From NCBI RefSeq assembly GCF_002811245.1, contig NZ_NIVQ01000001.1:272648-336647 (forward strand): a stretch of DNA of 64,000 nt, written 5' to 3'. Under the pieces are notes generated by a model, which saw only the letters and a program-made list of their open reading frames with translations, searched no databases and had not been told where the DNA came from. Below are positions 8,840-18,292 of the stretch, in pieces. Each line of letters begins with the position of its first letter. Position 1 is the first letter of the stretch. The translations under genes and the position numbers were made by a program. Source of the DNA: Vibrio salilacus. GTDB lineage: Bacteria > Pseudomonadota > Gammaproteobacteria > Enterobacterales > Vibrionaceae.

Positions 8840-10843
8840 ATGTTTCAAGATAACCCTCTACTGGCTCAACTTAAGCAGCAAATTCAAGAAACGCTCCCTA
8901 AAAAAGAAGGCACGATCAAAGCGACAGAGAAAGGCTTTGGTTTTCTCGAAGTGGACAATAAAAAAAGCTTCTTTATTCCTCCTCCGTACATGAAAAAATG
9001 TATACATGGCGATAAAGTCCAAGCGATTATCCGCACTGAAAATGAGCGAGAAATTGCTGAACCAGAAACATTGTTGGAGCAAGGCCTAAATCGTTTTATC
9101 GGTCGCGTGAAGCTGTTGAAAGGTAAGCTCAATGTCTCGCCTGATCATCCGCAGTTGAAAAAGTTGTCGCTAAAAGCAAAAACGCGCAAAGGCATCAAGA
9201 GTGATGATCTTAAAGAGGGAGACTGGGTTGTTGCACATCTTATTCGTCACCCGCTGAAAGGCGACGATGGCTTCTTTGTCGAAATTTCACAAAAGATTAC
9301 GGACGCTGACGACAAAATTGCGCCTTGGTGGGTGACGTTAGCGCAGAACGACTTACCTAATAGTGAACCTGCTGGGATTGAAAATTGGCAGATTATCGAT
9401 GACCCTGATCTGCAACGTATTGACCTGACTGATATTCCTTTTGTTACCATTGATGGTGAGTCAACCAAGGATATGGATGACGCGCTATATGTGAAAAAAA
9501 CGCAGTCAGGTGATTTTGAACTGACAGTTGCGATTGCGGATCCAACCGCTTATATCACTCCTGGTAGCGAAATGGACAATGTTGCGCGTGAACGTGGCTT
9601 TACCATTTATCTGCCGGGGCGCAATATTCCAATGTTGCCCCGTGACCTCGCCGATGAGTTGTGTTCACTAATGCAAGATCAGGTGCGTCCGGCGCTTTGC
9701 TGTACGGTCACCATAGATAAACAAGGCGTGATTGGCGACGACATTCGATTCTTTGCAGCGAACGTTAAATCGCATGCTCGCCTTGCTTATGATCATGTTT
9801 CAGATTGGCTCGAGCATGGCGAGTCACCACAGTGGCAGCCGAGTGAAGAAATTGCACAAATCCTCCGTGATTTGTATGACTTCTCGTTGGCACGAGCGAA
9901 CTGGCGTGAAACGCATGCCGTGGTGTTCCCCGATCGTCCCGATTACCGCTTTGAATTGAGCGAAGATAATGACGTAGTGGCGATTCATGCGGAGACTCGT
10001 CGCAGTGCCAACCGTTTGGTCGAAGAGGCGATGATTACCGCCAACATCTGTGCTGGTCGTATTTTGCGCAGCGCTTTTAACTCAGGCGTTTTCAACACGC
10101 ATGCCGGTTTCAAACCTGAGAAAATCGCAGAGGTGATCAGTTTCATCAATCCAGAAGGTGAGTTGCCATTTACTGCTGATTCGGTTGCAACACTTGAAGG
10201 ATTTGCCGAGCTGCGCCGTTGGTTGAGCCAACAAGAAACCAGTTACCTTGATAACCGTATTCGTAAGTTCCAAAGCTACAGTGAAATTGGTAATCAACCA
10301 TTACCTCATTATGCGATGGGGCTTGATATTTACGCGACGTGGACATCACCGATCCGCAAATATGGCGATATGATCAATCATCGTATGCTTAAGGCACATA
10401 TTTTGGGCAAAGCTCCAGTGCAAACGGCAGATGACAGCGTGGGTGAAGAGCTCGCGTTGCACCGTAAGCATCATAAAATGGCGGAACGTAATGTTGGTGA
10501 TTGGCTTTACGCTCGTACATTGGCTGACGAGCCGCGCAAACAAACTAAGTTTAGCGGTGAGATCTTTGATATTAACCGCGCAGGTATGCGAATCCGTCTA
10601 GTGGAAAATGGCGCTGCAGCCTTTGTTCCGGGCTCGTTGATTCTTGCAAACAAAGATCGTCTCGAGTGCAATAGCGATAATGGTACGATCTCTATCGATA
10701 AAGAAGTCATCTATCGCCTTGGCGATGTGGTTGAAGTGGTACTGACCGATGTTAACCAAGAAAACCGCAGTTTGGTCGCAAAGCCAACCCAAGTGTTTGA
10801 TGAAGTAAAGTCTGATGACCAAGCTTCACCAGCGGCAGAATAA
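8840..10843 (+). CDS. rnb: Exoribonuclease II (RNase II)
   Basis: 3'-to-5' processive exoribonuclease that degrades single-stranded mRNA. The start at 8840 ([14 protein letters not shown]) was chosen because it aligns with the E. coli N-terminus; an in-frame ATG at 8792 would add 16 unrelated residues. The resulting 667 residues compare with 644 in E. coli. Domains: N-terminal cold-shock/OB domains ([23 protein letters not shown]), the central RNB domain with its acidic metal site ([14 protein letters not shown]), [18 protein letters not shown], and a C-terminal S1-like domain. A stand-alone gene with a hairpin terminator. Confidence 0.94.
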   Translation: MFQDNPLLAQLKQQIQETLPKKEGTIKATEKGFGFLEVDNKKSFFIPPPYMKKCIHGDKVQAIIRTENEREIAEPETLLEQGLNRFIGRVKLLKGKLNVSPDHPQLKKLSLKAKTRKGIKSDDLKEGDWVVAHLIRHPLKGDDGFFVEISQKITDADDKIAPWWVTLAQNDLPNSEPAGIENWQIIDDPDLQRIDLTDIPFVTIDGESTKDMDDALYVKKTQSGDFELTVAIADPTAYITPGSEMDNVARERGFTIYLPGRNIPMLPRDLADELCSLMQDQVRPALCCTVTIDKQGVIGDDIRFFAANVKSHARLAYDHVSDWLEHGESPQWQPSEEIAQILRDLYDFSLARANWRETHAVVFPDRPDYRFELSEDNDVVAIHAETRRSANRLVEEAMITANICAGRILRSAFNSGVFNTHAGFKPEKIAEVISFINPEGELPFTADSVATLEGFAELRRWLSQQETSYLDNRIRKFQSYSEIGNQPLPHYAMGLDIYATWTSPIRKYGDMINHRMLKAHILGKAPVQTADDSVGEELALHRKHHKMAERNVGDWLYARTLADEPRKQTKFSGEIFDINRAGMRIRLVENGAAAFVPGSLILANKDRLECNSDNGTISIDKEVIYRLGDVVEVVLTDVNQENRSLVAKPTQVFDEVKSDDQASPAAE

Positions 10844-10865
10844 TTGCTAACGGTACGATCAACAT

Positions 10866-10894
10866 GGGCGCTTATTGAGCGCCCTTGTATTTCT
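10866..10894 (+). terminator. Terminator of rnb
   Basis: Stem GGGCGCT / AGCGCCC followed by a T-rich stretch (TTGTATTTCTT), 22 bases after the rnb stop. Confidence 0.7.
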
Positions 10895-10984
10895 TGGTGT
10901 TAATCTGTCCAGAATATCGCTACTCTCAGCACCATTATGATGGGCTGAAGGGGTCAATGTGTCTGGTTCAGCTTCGGTCGCTCG

Positions 10985-11057
10985 GGTTATGGGTGTCTTA
11001 GCCGAACACTATAACCGTACTAAACAAAGCCCAGCATCAATGCTGGGCTTTGTTTTA
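10985..11057. other. Structured intergenic stretch between rnb and malK
   Basis: Two elements lie here. The first is an outer GGTTAT (10985-10990) / ATAACC (11011-11016) pairing with further pairing inside. The second is a strong hairpin, AAAGCCCAGCAT-CA-ATGCTGGGCTTT, at 11026-11051 with T-rich flanks on both strands. The second is surely the malK terminator on the minus strand and also works on the plus strand. Together they could be the end of a small plus-strand RNA, which is not proven. Confidence 0.45.
11026..11051 (-). terminator. Terminator of malK
   Basis: A 12-bp inverted repeat of AAAGCCCAGCAT. Read on the minus strand it is followed by TGTTTAG, 20 bases after the malK stop. Confidence 0.85.
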
Positions 11058-11071
11058 TCATCATTTGTGGG

Positions 11072-12190
11072 TTATTCGAAATCGACACCGGCTTCTTGGT
11101 GTAAGCGGCGACACGCTTTACCGTCGCTGTGGAACAAGTGACAGCGGTGGGCCGGAATACCAACGGCAAGTTTATCGCCTGGTTCAACCGCTAAAGTGTC
11201 TGGCTGACGATAAATCATGTCAGCGTCAGCGGCATCAATATGCAAGTAAACTTGTGTTTCGTTGCCAAGTTTCTCAACAATATTAACGTCACCTTCGATG
11301 GTTGCATCGCCTTCGTTCGCAGTCAATAGATGCTCGGGGCGAACACCTAGTGACATACGCTCGCCGCGTGTAACTGTGGTGCCATCGACAGGTATCCAGA
11401 ATGTGGTCCCGTTTGCTATTTGTACCATCACGCGCTCTTTCTCTACTGCTTCAATGAACACACTCATAAAGTTCATCTTTGGTGAGCCGATAAAGCCTGC
11501 GACGAAGCGATTTTGTGGGTAGTGGTACAGTTCGAGCGGTTTGCCGACCTGAGCAACGAACCCCGCATCTAAAACCACAATTTTGTCTGCCATCGTCATT
11601 GCTTCAACCTGATCATGAGTAACGTAGATCATAGTGCAGCCCAGTTTACGTTGAAGTCTGGTGATTTCTGAACGCATCTGGACACGAAGCGCCGCATCAA
11701 GGTTTGATAATGGTTCGTCGAGGAGGAATACGTCTGGCTGAGAGACCAGAGTACGACCGATAGCAACACGTTGACGTTGACCGCCAGATAGTGCCTTTGG
11801 CTGGCGCTCTAGAAGGTGGCTCAATTGCAGAACTTCTGCTGCTTGTTCAACACGCTGGTTAATTTCACCCTTACTGGCTTTGGCCAGTTTGAGACCAAAT
11901 GACATGTTATCGTAAAGGTTTAAGTGCGGGTAAAGCGCATAAGACTGGAACACCATACCGACACCACGCTTTGACGGCTCGACTTCGTTCATGCGCTCAT
12001 TACCGATATAAAGATCACCGGATGTGATGTCTTCTAGGCCTGCAATACAACGCAGTAGTGTCGACTTACCACAGCCTGATGGACCGACGAATACAACGAA
12101 TTCGCCCTCTTGGATCTCTAAATCAATGTTCTTGGAAATCAGTACGTCACCGTAAGCTTTAGATACATTTTTTAACGTGACACTCGCCAT
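11072..12190 (-). CDS. malK: Maltose/maltodextrin ABC transporter ATPase MalK
   Basis: 372-residue ATPase (E. coli 371) that drives MalFG. It has Walker [10 protein letters not shown] (36-44), the Q-loop, signature LSGGQ (134-138), Walker B VFLLDEP (about 154-160), and switch His in YVTHDQ. The C-terminal regulatory TOBE region (LGVRPEH and following) binds MalT and enzyme IIA-Glc in E. coli; whether these contacts are kept here is inference. It is divergent from malE-malF-malG across a 656-base control region. Confidence 0.96.
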   Translation of the reverse strand: MASVTLKNVSKAYGDVLISKNIDLEIQEGEFVVFVGPSGCGKSTLLRCIAGLEDITSGDLYIGNERMNEVEPSKRGVGMVFQSYALYPHLNLYDNMSFGLKLAKASKGEINQRVEQAAEVLQLSHLLERQPKALSGGQRQRVAIGRTLVSQPDVFLLDEPLSNLDAALRVQMRSEITRLQRKLGCTMIYVTHDQVEAMTMADKIVVLDAGFVAQVGKPLELYHYPQNRFVAGFIGSPKMNFMSVFIEAVEKERVMVQIANGTTFWIPVDGTTVTRGERMSLGVRPEHLLTANEGDATIEGDVNIVEKLGNETQVYLHIDAADADMIYRQPDTLAVEPGDKLAVGIPAHRCHLFHSDGKACRRLHQEAGVDFE

Positions 12191-12846
12191 TTAGCTCGCC
12201 CTCGATCAATTTTTATAATTTACTGCCTATCATTATATGAATTATGGAGCAGGCAATAACAGTAGGAATTTGGTAAGGAATGGATTTAATTTTCCAAAGG
12301 GTAAGAAAATATGGGTGATGGAGCTTCTCACACCACCCATCAAGCCAAATTAAGTTTGCTTCCCCCATGTACTCAAGCTTCTCCCCCGAATGAATCAGTA
12401 ACCTGAATACCTACGTGACTTGAGTACTTTAAGCAAACCCTGCGGCATTGTAACCAGTCACCATTACGTTGTGTTACTGGAAAGGGTTCTTACCATCCAC
12501 TCTTGGATGTAGCTAGTTTGGAAAAATACGCCGCCTAAGACATCCTCCTAAGCAAAAAAAATGCAGGGGTAGTAGCAGGGGAGGAGCGATTTGAGGGAGT
12601 AGACTACATAGGGCGATCTAGCTCAAATATTTCTCTGTGTCTATGGTGCATTTGATCACATTAAACGATTAATTTGTGATGCCGGTCGCCATCCTATAAC
12701 GATGGGGATCACGAAAATAGTTCATAATAGCAAGGGCGTAGGGAGTAGGAGGATGAGTCTTTTGTCAGTTTGGCTGAGAATCACTGTTGAAATACGGCGA
12801 AACCTCAGGTTGCGCCCTACAACACAAATATAAAAAGGATATCAAC
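12191..12846. promoter_or_regulatory. malK / malE divergent control region
   Basis: About 650 bases between the divergent operons with several close matches to known sites. MalT-box-like motifs: GGGGAGGAGC at 12578-12587 (9 of 10 to GGGGA(T/G)GAGG), GGATGA at 12751-12756, GGGGAT at 12704-12709, and reverse-strand copies near 12378-12387 and 12541-12550. CRP-like sites lie at 12645-12660 (half-site TCACA) and 12675-12690 (TGTGA...TCGCC). This resembles the multi-site MalT/CRP nucleoprotein region between malK and malE in E. coli. Boxes were picked by eye. Confidence 0.6.
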
Positions 12847-14028
12847 ATGAAAAACGCCCTAAGCACGGTGGCACTTGGCACTCTCGTTGCCCTTGGCTCA
12901 TTTGGTGCAAACGCTGCTATCGAAGAAGGTCAACTTACTATCTGGATTAATGGCGATAAAGGCTACAATGGACTCGCTGAAGTAGGTAAACAATTTGAAG
13001 AAGACACAGGCATTAAAGTGACAGTTGCTCACCCTGATGCACTTCAAGACAAGTTCCCACAAACAGCATCGACTGGTGATGGTCCTGATATTGTGTTCTG
13101 GGCTCACGACCGCTTTGGTGGTTACGCAGAAGCAGGCCTGCTAGCGGAAATCAACCCATCGAAAGAAATAAAAGAGGGTATCGTTGACTTTGCTTGGGAT
13201 GCGGTGAAGTACAACGGCAAGCTTATTGGTTATCCAATCGCGGTTGAATCGCTATCACTTATCTACAACAAAGATCTTGTGCCAAATCCACCTAAGAGCT
13301 GGGAAGACGTCGCGGCGATTGATGCCAAGCTTAAAGCCGATGGTAAGTCTGCGATCATGTGGAACCTAAAAGAACCGTACTTCACATGGCCTTTGATGGC
13401 GGCTGACGGTGGCTATGCCTTCAAATATGGCGCAGCAGGCTACGATGTCAAAGATGCGGGTATTGCCGGTGAAGGCGTAAAAGATGCGATGAACTTCGTT
13501 AAAGGTTTGGTTGATAAAGGCGTGATCTCTTCCGATATGGATTACTCCGTTTCTGAGTCTTCATTCAACCAAGGTAAGACCGCAATGACCATCAATGGTC
13601 CATGGGCTTGGGGTAACATCGAGAAGTCTGGTATTAACTATGGTGTGACGACACTGCCTAGATTTAACGGCCAATCTTCTAAGCCATTCGTTGGTGTTCT
13701 TACTGCTGGTATCAGCACTGCGTCACCAAATAAAGATCTTGCGGTTGAATTTCTAGAGAATTACTTACTGACCAATGATGGTCTGCGTAAAGTGAACGAT
13801 GACAAACCACTTGGCGCCGTTGCTCTAAACTCTTTCCAGCGTGAGCTTGATGCCGATACACGTATAGCGGCAACAATGGATAACGCAATGAATGGCGAAA
13901 TTATGCCAAACATTCCTCAGATGAATGCTTTCTGGGGCAGCGCGAAGAACGCAATCATCAACATTGTTGATGGCCGCCAATCAGTAAACGAAGCACTTGC
14001 TGACGCTGATAAACAAATGACTAAATAA
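12847..14028 (+). CDS. malE: Periplasmic maltose/maltodextrin-binding protein MalE
   Basis: 393 residues (E. coli 396). The start at 12847 follows AAAAAGGATATCAAC and gives a Sec signal peptide ([23 protein letters not shown]) cut before AIEEG. An upstream in-frame ATG at 12787 would bury the signal. The mature protein shows MalE motifs: [63 protein letters not shown] and [12 protein letters not shown]. It captures maltodextrins for MalFGK2 and in enterics also serves chemotaxis; no Tar-type partner was recognised here. Confidence 0.97.
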   Translation: MKNALSTVALGTLVALGSFGANAAIEEGQLTIWINGDKGYNGLAEVGKQFEEDTGIKVTVAHPDALQDKFPQTASTGDGPDIVFWAHDRFGGYAEAGLLAEINPSKEIKEGIVDFAWDAVKYNGKLIGYPIAVESLSLIYNKDLVPNPPKSWEDVAAIDAKLKADGKSAIMWNLKEPYFTWPLMAADGGYAFKYGAAGYDVKDAGIAGEGVKDAMNFVKGLVDKGVISSDMDYSVSESSFNQGKTAMTINGPWAWGNIEKSGINYGVTTLPRFNGQSSKPFVGVLTAGISTASPNKDLAVEFLENYLLTNDGLRKVNDDKPLGAVALNSFQRELDADTRIAATMDNAMNGEIMPNIPQMNAFWGSAKNAIINIVDGRQSVNEALADADKQMTK

Positions 14029-14042
14029 TTCATTACCCTTTT

Positions 14043-14064
14043 AAGGAGGGGGTAACTCCTCCTT
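14043..14064 (+). terminator. Intercistronic hairpin malE-malF
   Basis: Stem AAGGAGG / CCTCCTT with an 8-base loop, followed by a T-rich stretch. Its place between malE and malF suggests partial termination or 3'-end protection that keeps malE mRNA in excess, as the malE-malF element does in E. coli. Confidence 0.6.
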
Positions 14065-14101
14065 CATTTCTCTTTTTATATTATCGCTAGCAGGTTCTCA
14101 T

Positions 14102-15676
14102 ATGCAGTCAGTTCAAGGTACAGATGTTATGACATCACCCACAACGAGCTTGCCTTCAAGTAAAAGTGTCTTAGTTAAGTGGGGGCTTCTCGGCTCTATC
14201 GGTATTCTTAACGGTTACGCGACAATCCTAATGTATTCACGAGGTGAGATGGCCTTTGCCCTTCTTACCGTCATTCTTACTGCTTTGGCACTTTTTATCT
14301 TTGGTAGTAAAAAGACCTATGCCCATCGCTATATCTACCCGGGTATTGCGGGGATGATTTTGTTCATCCTATTCCCTTTGGCATACACCATTGGTCTTGC
14401 TTTTACAAACTACAGTGCAAAAAACCAACTCTCATACGAACGAGCACAGACTGTGTTGCTTGATCGAACCTTTCAAAGTGGCAAAAGTTATCCTTTCACT
14501 TTGTATAACACCGAGCAAGGTCAACGTATTGCGATTCAAGATGGCGATCAGCTTTTAGCTACTGACGCCTTTGATCTAGCGACCCTTTCGCTCTCTGACC
14601 TTGATCTTGCACCCGTTGACGGTATTGATGGTCACAAAGAGACAATTAAGACCATCGTTCAAAACCGCCCGACGTTGTCTGAGTTAGATTTGCATTTACC
14701 AAACGGCGAAGACATTCGTATGAGTGGCCTACGTAAATTTGCCGCTGTCGTGCCATTGTATACCCTGCAAGACGACGGTGAGTCACTCTACAACAATCGT
14801 ACTCAAGAGTTGCTACGTCCTAATCTTGATTCGGGCTTTTACCAACCGGTGGATGATAGCGGTCAGTTTGTCGGTGACACTGTCTCACCGGGTTTTGTGG
14901 TTAACATTGGTAGCGATAACTTCGAGCGTGTATGGAAAGATGACGGCATTAAAGAACCGTTTATCAGTATCTTCATTTGGACGATTATCTTTTCGGCGGT
15001 GAGTGTGGCACTGACCGTATTTATCGGCCTGATTCTGGCCAGCGTAGTGCAGTGGGAAGCGTTGCAAGGACGTGCTATCTATCGTGTGTTACTGATTCTT
15101 CCTTATGCCGTACCAGCGTTCATCTCTATTCTGATCTTTAAAGGTTTATTCAACCAAAGCTTTGGTGAAGTGAATATGGTTTTAGAAGGCCTGTTTGGCA
15201 TCAGTCCTTCGTGGTTCTCTGACCCTATTCTGGCGAAAAGCATGATTCTTATCGTCAATACTTGGCTGGGTTTCCCTTATATGATGATTCTATGTATGGG
15301 GCTATTAAAAGCGATTCCTGATGATCTTTATGAAGCATCAGCGATTGACGGCTCGAACTTTATCTCTAACTTTACCAAGATCACCTTGCCGTTGATGATT
15401 AAACCGTTAACACCGTTATTAATTGCGGCCTTTGCTTTTAACTTCAACAACTTTGTTCTTATTCAGTTGCTGACTCAAGGTGGTCCAAACATGATTGGAA
15501 CCTCAGAGCCAGCAGGCTACACCGACTTGCTTGTGAACTACACCTATCGCATTGCCTTTGAAGGCGCGGGCGGTCAAGACTTCGGCCTCGCAAGTGCAAT
15601 CGCAACACTTATCTTCCTACTTGTAGGTGCGCTCGCGCTACTAAACCTACGTGTAACGAAAGTCGCTCAGGATTAA
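14102..15676 (+). CDS. malF: Maltose ABC transporter permease MalF
   Basis: 524-residue inner-membrane permease (E. coli 514). N-terminal helices (residues about 27-90) are followed by the large periplasmic P2 loop typical of MalF (about 110-280), then the permease core with the EAA loop ([22 protein letters not shown]), which docks MalK. It forms the channel with MalG. The start at 14102 is kept by comparison with Vibrio MalF, although an in-frame ATG at 14129 is possible; neither has a strong ribosome site. malG follows after 10 bases. Confidence 0.95.
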   Translation: MQSVQGTDVMTSPTTSLPSSKSVLVKWGLLGSIGILNGYATILMYSRGEMAFALLTVILTALALFIFGSKKTYAHRYIYPGIAGMILFILFPLAYTIGLAFTNYSAKNQLSYERAQTVLLDRTFQSGKSYPFTLYNTEQGQRIAIQDGDQLLATDAFDLATLSLSDLDLAPVDGIDGHKETIKTIVQNRPTLSELDLHLPNGEDIRMSGLRKFAAVVPLYTLQDDGESLYNNRTQELLRPNLDSGFYQPVDDSGQFVGDTVSPGFVVNIGSDNFERVWKDDGIKEPFISIFIWTIIFSAVSVALTVFIGLILASVVQWEALQGRAIYRVLLILPYAVPAFISILIFKGLFNQSFGEVNMVLEGLFGISPSWFSDPILAKSMILIVNTWLGFPYMMILCMGLLKAIPDDLYEASAIDGSNFISNFTKITLPLMIKPLTPLLIAAFAFNFNNFVLIQLLTQGGPNMIGTSEPAGYTDLLVNYTYRIAFEGAGGQDFGLASAIATLIFLLVGALALLNLRVTKVAQD

Positions 15677-15686
15677 GGAAACGAAA

Positions 15687-16577
15687 ATGGCAATGGTACA
15701 AGGTAACTCTTTAAAATACCGAGTGTGGGCGACTCATGTCGCTATGTGGGTGTTCCTATCACTGATTATCTTTCCACTACTGATGATTATCGCTATCTCG
15801 TTTCGTGAGGGTAACTTCGCCACGGGGAGCATCATCCCGGAAAATCCGTCTCTCGATCACTGGAAATTGGCACTCGGCTTCTCAATCACCAGCGCTGATG
15901 GCACCGTAACCCCACCGCCATTTCCGGTATTGACTTGGTTATGGAACTCGATAAAAGTTGCGGGCATCTCATCGATTATGATCGTGTGTTTATCAACGAC
16001 TTCTGCTTATGCGTTTGCGCGGATGAAGTTCAAGGGTAAGAACACCATCTTAAAAGCGATGATGATTTTTCAAATGTTCCCTGCCGTATTGGCACTGGTT
16101 GCTCTTTATGCTCTGTTTGACAAGTTGGGTCAGTACATTCCGTTCTTGGGATTAAATACTCATGGTGGTCTGATCTTCTCGTACTTAGGCGGTATCGCTC
16201 TGCATGTATGGACAATCAAAGGTTACTTCGAAACCATCGATGGTTCGCTAGAAGAAGCCGCTGCGCTAGATGGTGCAACGCCTTGGCAAGCATTCAGATT
16301 GGTCCTACTACCCCTATCAGTGCCTATCTTGGCGGTCGTCTTCATTCTGTCATTCATTATGATTGTAGGTGAAGTTCCGGTAGCATCTCTCCTGCTTTCT
16401 GATGTAAACTCTTACACATTAGCGGTTGGTATGCAGCAGTATTTGTACCCTCAGAACTACTTATGGGGCGACTTTGCAGCAGCAGCAGTGTTGTCTGCGC
16501 TACCAATTACCGTCGTATTCTTACTTGCGCAGCGTTGGTTGGTTGGAGGATTAACCGCCGGCGGTGTGAAAGGGTAA
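15687..16577 (+). CDS. malG: Maltose ABC transporter permease MalG
   Basis: 296 residues, the same length as E. coli MalG. About six membrane helices are seen, with the EAA loop ([23 protein letters not shown]) that contacts MalK and the glycine-rich C-terminus [10 protein letters not shown] seen in MalG. GGAAACGAAA is the ribosome site, 10 bases after malF. It is the last gene of malEFG. In V. cholerae the 3' end and UTR of this gene (VCA0943) encode the sRNA MicX. Confidence 0.96.
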   Translation: MAMVQGNSLKYRVWATHVAMWVFLSLIIFPLLMIIAISFREGNFATGSIIPENPSLDHWKLALGFSITSADGTVTPPPFPVLTWLWNSIKVAGISSIMIVCLSTTSAYAFARMKFKGKNTILKAMMIFQMFPAVLALVALYALFDKLGQYIPFLGLNTHGGLIFSYLGGIALHVWTIKGYFETIDGSLEEAAALDGATPWQAFRLVLLPLSVPILAVVFILSFIMIVGEVPVASLLLSDVNSYTLAVGMQQYLYPQNYLWGDFAAAAVLSALPITVVFLLAQRWLVGGLTAGGVKG

Positions 16578-16767
16578 TAATAACGATAAGGGCGACTGCG
16601 AGGTCGCTCATTTTTTGTCTCTACTTAACAATTTTGGTTTGGCCGCTGATCAGTTAAATAGAGAGCAGACCTGGCGTTACGCATAGCTGGCTGTTAGCAA
16701 GATTCCTTACTATTTGACTACTAACAGTTTTTGTAACCAAAACCCGGCTTTGTCCCGGGTTTTTTTA
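16578..16767 (+). ncRNA. micX: malG 3' UTR, probable MicX-type sRNA
   Basis: About 190 bases between the malG stop and a strong intrinsic terminator (AACCCGG / CCGGGTT then T7, 16741-16767). It holds a first hairpin with a T run (16590-16618) and a CTGTTAG / CTAACAG pairing near 16691-16727. Established: V. cholerae MicX is made from the malG 3' end and is processed by RNase E to a stable form largely made of the 3' UTR; it represses an outer-membrane protein gene and a peptide-transporter gene. Position, length and terminator fit. Sequence identity to MicX was not checked. Confidence 0.6.
16738..16767 (+). terminator. Terminator of the malEFG transcript / MicX-like RNA
   Basis: Stem AACCCGG / CCGGGTT, loop CTTTGTC, followed by seven T residues. 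Confidence 0.85.
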
Positions 16768-16864
16768 TGTCTGCAATTGGTGCTCAACAGAGTATCAATT
16801 CCTTGATCAGGACTAAATCGCGATGTAATTATCCTGCGATTGATTATTTAATTCAGTATAACGC

Positions 16865-17125
16865 CTATAACTCACGACTCGACGGCGCGCAACCTAAGTG
16901 CCTCAGTAGCACATACAGACTTTCTTGCGAGAGTGCGACTTTGCGAAATAGGTCGGCAAAAAGGTCATCGCCGCCAAAACAAGTACGAATATAGTGATTA
17001 ATCTGCTCGTCAGCGTAGCCTTCGACATACAGAGTCCGTACCCATTGGTATTCGACCGACTTTAGATTCGATAGTGTCGCTTCGGTCAACGTGGTATTAC
17101 CAACAGCCAAGAGATATTCCTTCAT
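16865..17125 (-). CDS. Small conserved-looking hypothetical protein
   Basis: 86 residues with no recognised domain: MKEYLLAVGNTTLTE at the start and a predicted all-helical body (YVEGYADEQINHYIRTCFGG, LFADLFRKVALSQESLYVLL). No signal peptide or membrane segment. Composition and codon use look coding and the frame is free of stops, but it could be a chance frame because its ribosome site is weak. It lies alone between malG and the thioesterase, convergent with malG. Confidence 0.5.
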   Translation of the reverse strand: MKEYLLAVGNTTLTEATLSNLKSVEYQWVRTLYVEGYADEQINHYIRTCFGGDDLFADLFRKVALSQESLYVLLRHLGCAPSSREL

Positions 17126-17197
17126 TGACGCATTTCAGTATGAAGGAATTTAAGCAAATCTAGATGAAGGAAAAATGACACTGGGCTTGATTAAAAC

Positions 17198-17215
17198 CGG
17201 AGCGGTATAGCTCCG
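17198..17215 (-). terminator. Terminator of the thioesterase gene
   Basis: Stem CGGAGC / GCTCCG. Read on the minus strand it is followed by GGTTTTAATC, 18 bases after the stop of the thioesterase gene. Confidence 0.6.
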
Positions 17216-17232
17216 ATTTGTTACCAAGGTCG

Positions 17233-17718
17233 TTATTTAAGGTACTTAACGTGAGCTTCCATCTCTTCACCAATCTGTTTGCGCATATTCATCAAACGAA
17301 TGGCGGAATCACGCAGAGCAATATCTTCTGGTGTTTGAGGAGTCCACTCAGGGATTTCGGTTGGTTTTCCGTGTTGATCCACCGCAACCATGATAACAAT
17401 ACAGTGCGTCGTGAGGCGATTTTTGAGCTTGGTCGGGTCACTAGCCTGAACATCAATCGCGATATGCATTGAGGTTCGACCGGTATAAATGACCTTAGCG
17501 CTGACTTCAACCAAGTTACCCACATGAATGGGTGCGACAAAACGAATTCCGCCAGCATAGGCAGTAATACAGTATTTACCACTCCAAGCAGCGGCATTGG
17601 CGTAGGCGGCCAAATCTATCCACTTCATCACGGCGCCGCCGTGGACTTTGCCACCAAAATTTACATCGCTCGGTTCGGCAAGAAAGCGCAGTGTGATATC
17701 GCGTTTACCCGTACTCAT
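17233..17718 (-). CDS. Acyl-CoA thioester hydrolase (hotdog fold)
   Basis: 161 residues of the YciA/BFIT-type hotdog thioesterase family, which hydrolyses acyl-CoA to free acid and CoA in the cytoplasm. The N-terminal motif FGGKVHGGAVMKWIDLAAYA holds the family's conserved active-site region, followed by FVAPIHVGNLVEVSAKVIYTGRTSM, the second strand-rich half. Length is typical. It is a single gene, and the chain-length preference cannot be read from the sequence. Confidence 0.86.
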   Translation of the reverse strand: MSTGKRDITLRFLAEPSDVNFGGKVHGGAVMKWIDLAAYANAAAWSGKYCITAYAGGIRFVAPIHVGNLVEVSAKVIYTGRTSMHIAIDVQASDPTKLKNRLTTHCIVIMVAVDQHGKPTEIPEWTPQTPEDIALRDSAIRLMNMRKQIGEEMEAHVKYLK

Positions 17719-17899
17719 CGGCTATTCCTAAGTTGTTATTGTTATCACTCTTTAATAACAAACCACATACTGTAGCGCAACCACTATTGATAACGATGGC
17801 TTTAGTTATAGCAAAAGGGCAGAAATGATGAGGCCTGAGTGGTCAAGGTTTGGCCGTTACACTCAAATGAATGAGAGCGCATGACAAATCGATTCACAC

Positions 17900-18115
17900 T
17901 TATTTTTTCGATACGTCTTCATATTCCCCTTCCAATACAGAGGCGTCGTTTTGCTGAGAAAACGCACTGCGTTGCATCTTGAGCGACTTCTCAATTTTTT
18001 TGCCTGTGATTAATGCGGCAATCGTTAATGGAATCGCTAGCATCAGACTGAAAAGAAGCGCGATAACGCCAACAAACAGAGCCAGAATAGTCGAAATAGT
18101 TTTATTCATCATCAA
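17900..18115 (-). CDS. Small single-pass membrane protein
   Basis: 71 residues. A short N-terminus, a long hydrophobic stretch (about residues 8-36, ISTILALFVGVIALLFSLML then an ITG turn), and a polar tail ending in EGEYEDVSKK. Three ATG codons in a row (18115, 18112, 18109) make the exact start uncertain. No family was recognised; it resembles the small inner-membrane proteins common in Vibrio. Confidence 0.65.
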   Translation of the reverse strand: MMMNKTISTILALFVGVIALLFSLMLAIPLTIAALITGKKIEKSLKMQRSAFSQQNDASVLEGEYEDVSKK

Positions 18116-18182
18116 TACCTCTTACGTTATGCACAAAGTAACAAAATGAAAATGAATCAAACATGAACGAGGAAGCAAAAAG

Positions 18183-18208
18183 GCCATCCTCACATAAATG
18201 AGGATGGC
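18183..18208 (-). terminator. Terminator of the GAPDH-like gene
   Basis: A 10-bp stem (GCCATCCTCA / TGAGGATGGC, 6-base loop). On the minus strand it is followed by CTTTTTGC, 85 bases after the stop of the gene. Confidence 0.75.
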
Positions 18209-18292
18209 AATATGGGGGATTATTATAAGTATTATGTTGTGGAGTTTTGCTGGCGAAGGTGAGCTCCGCGATATTCTATAAACTATTAAGCG

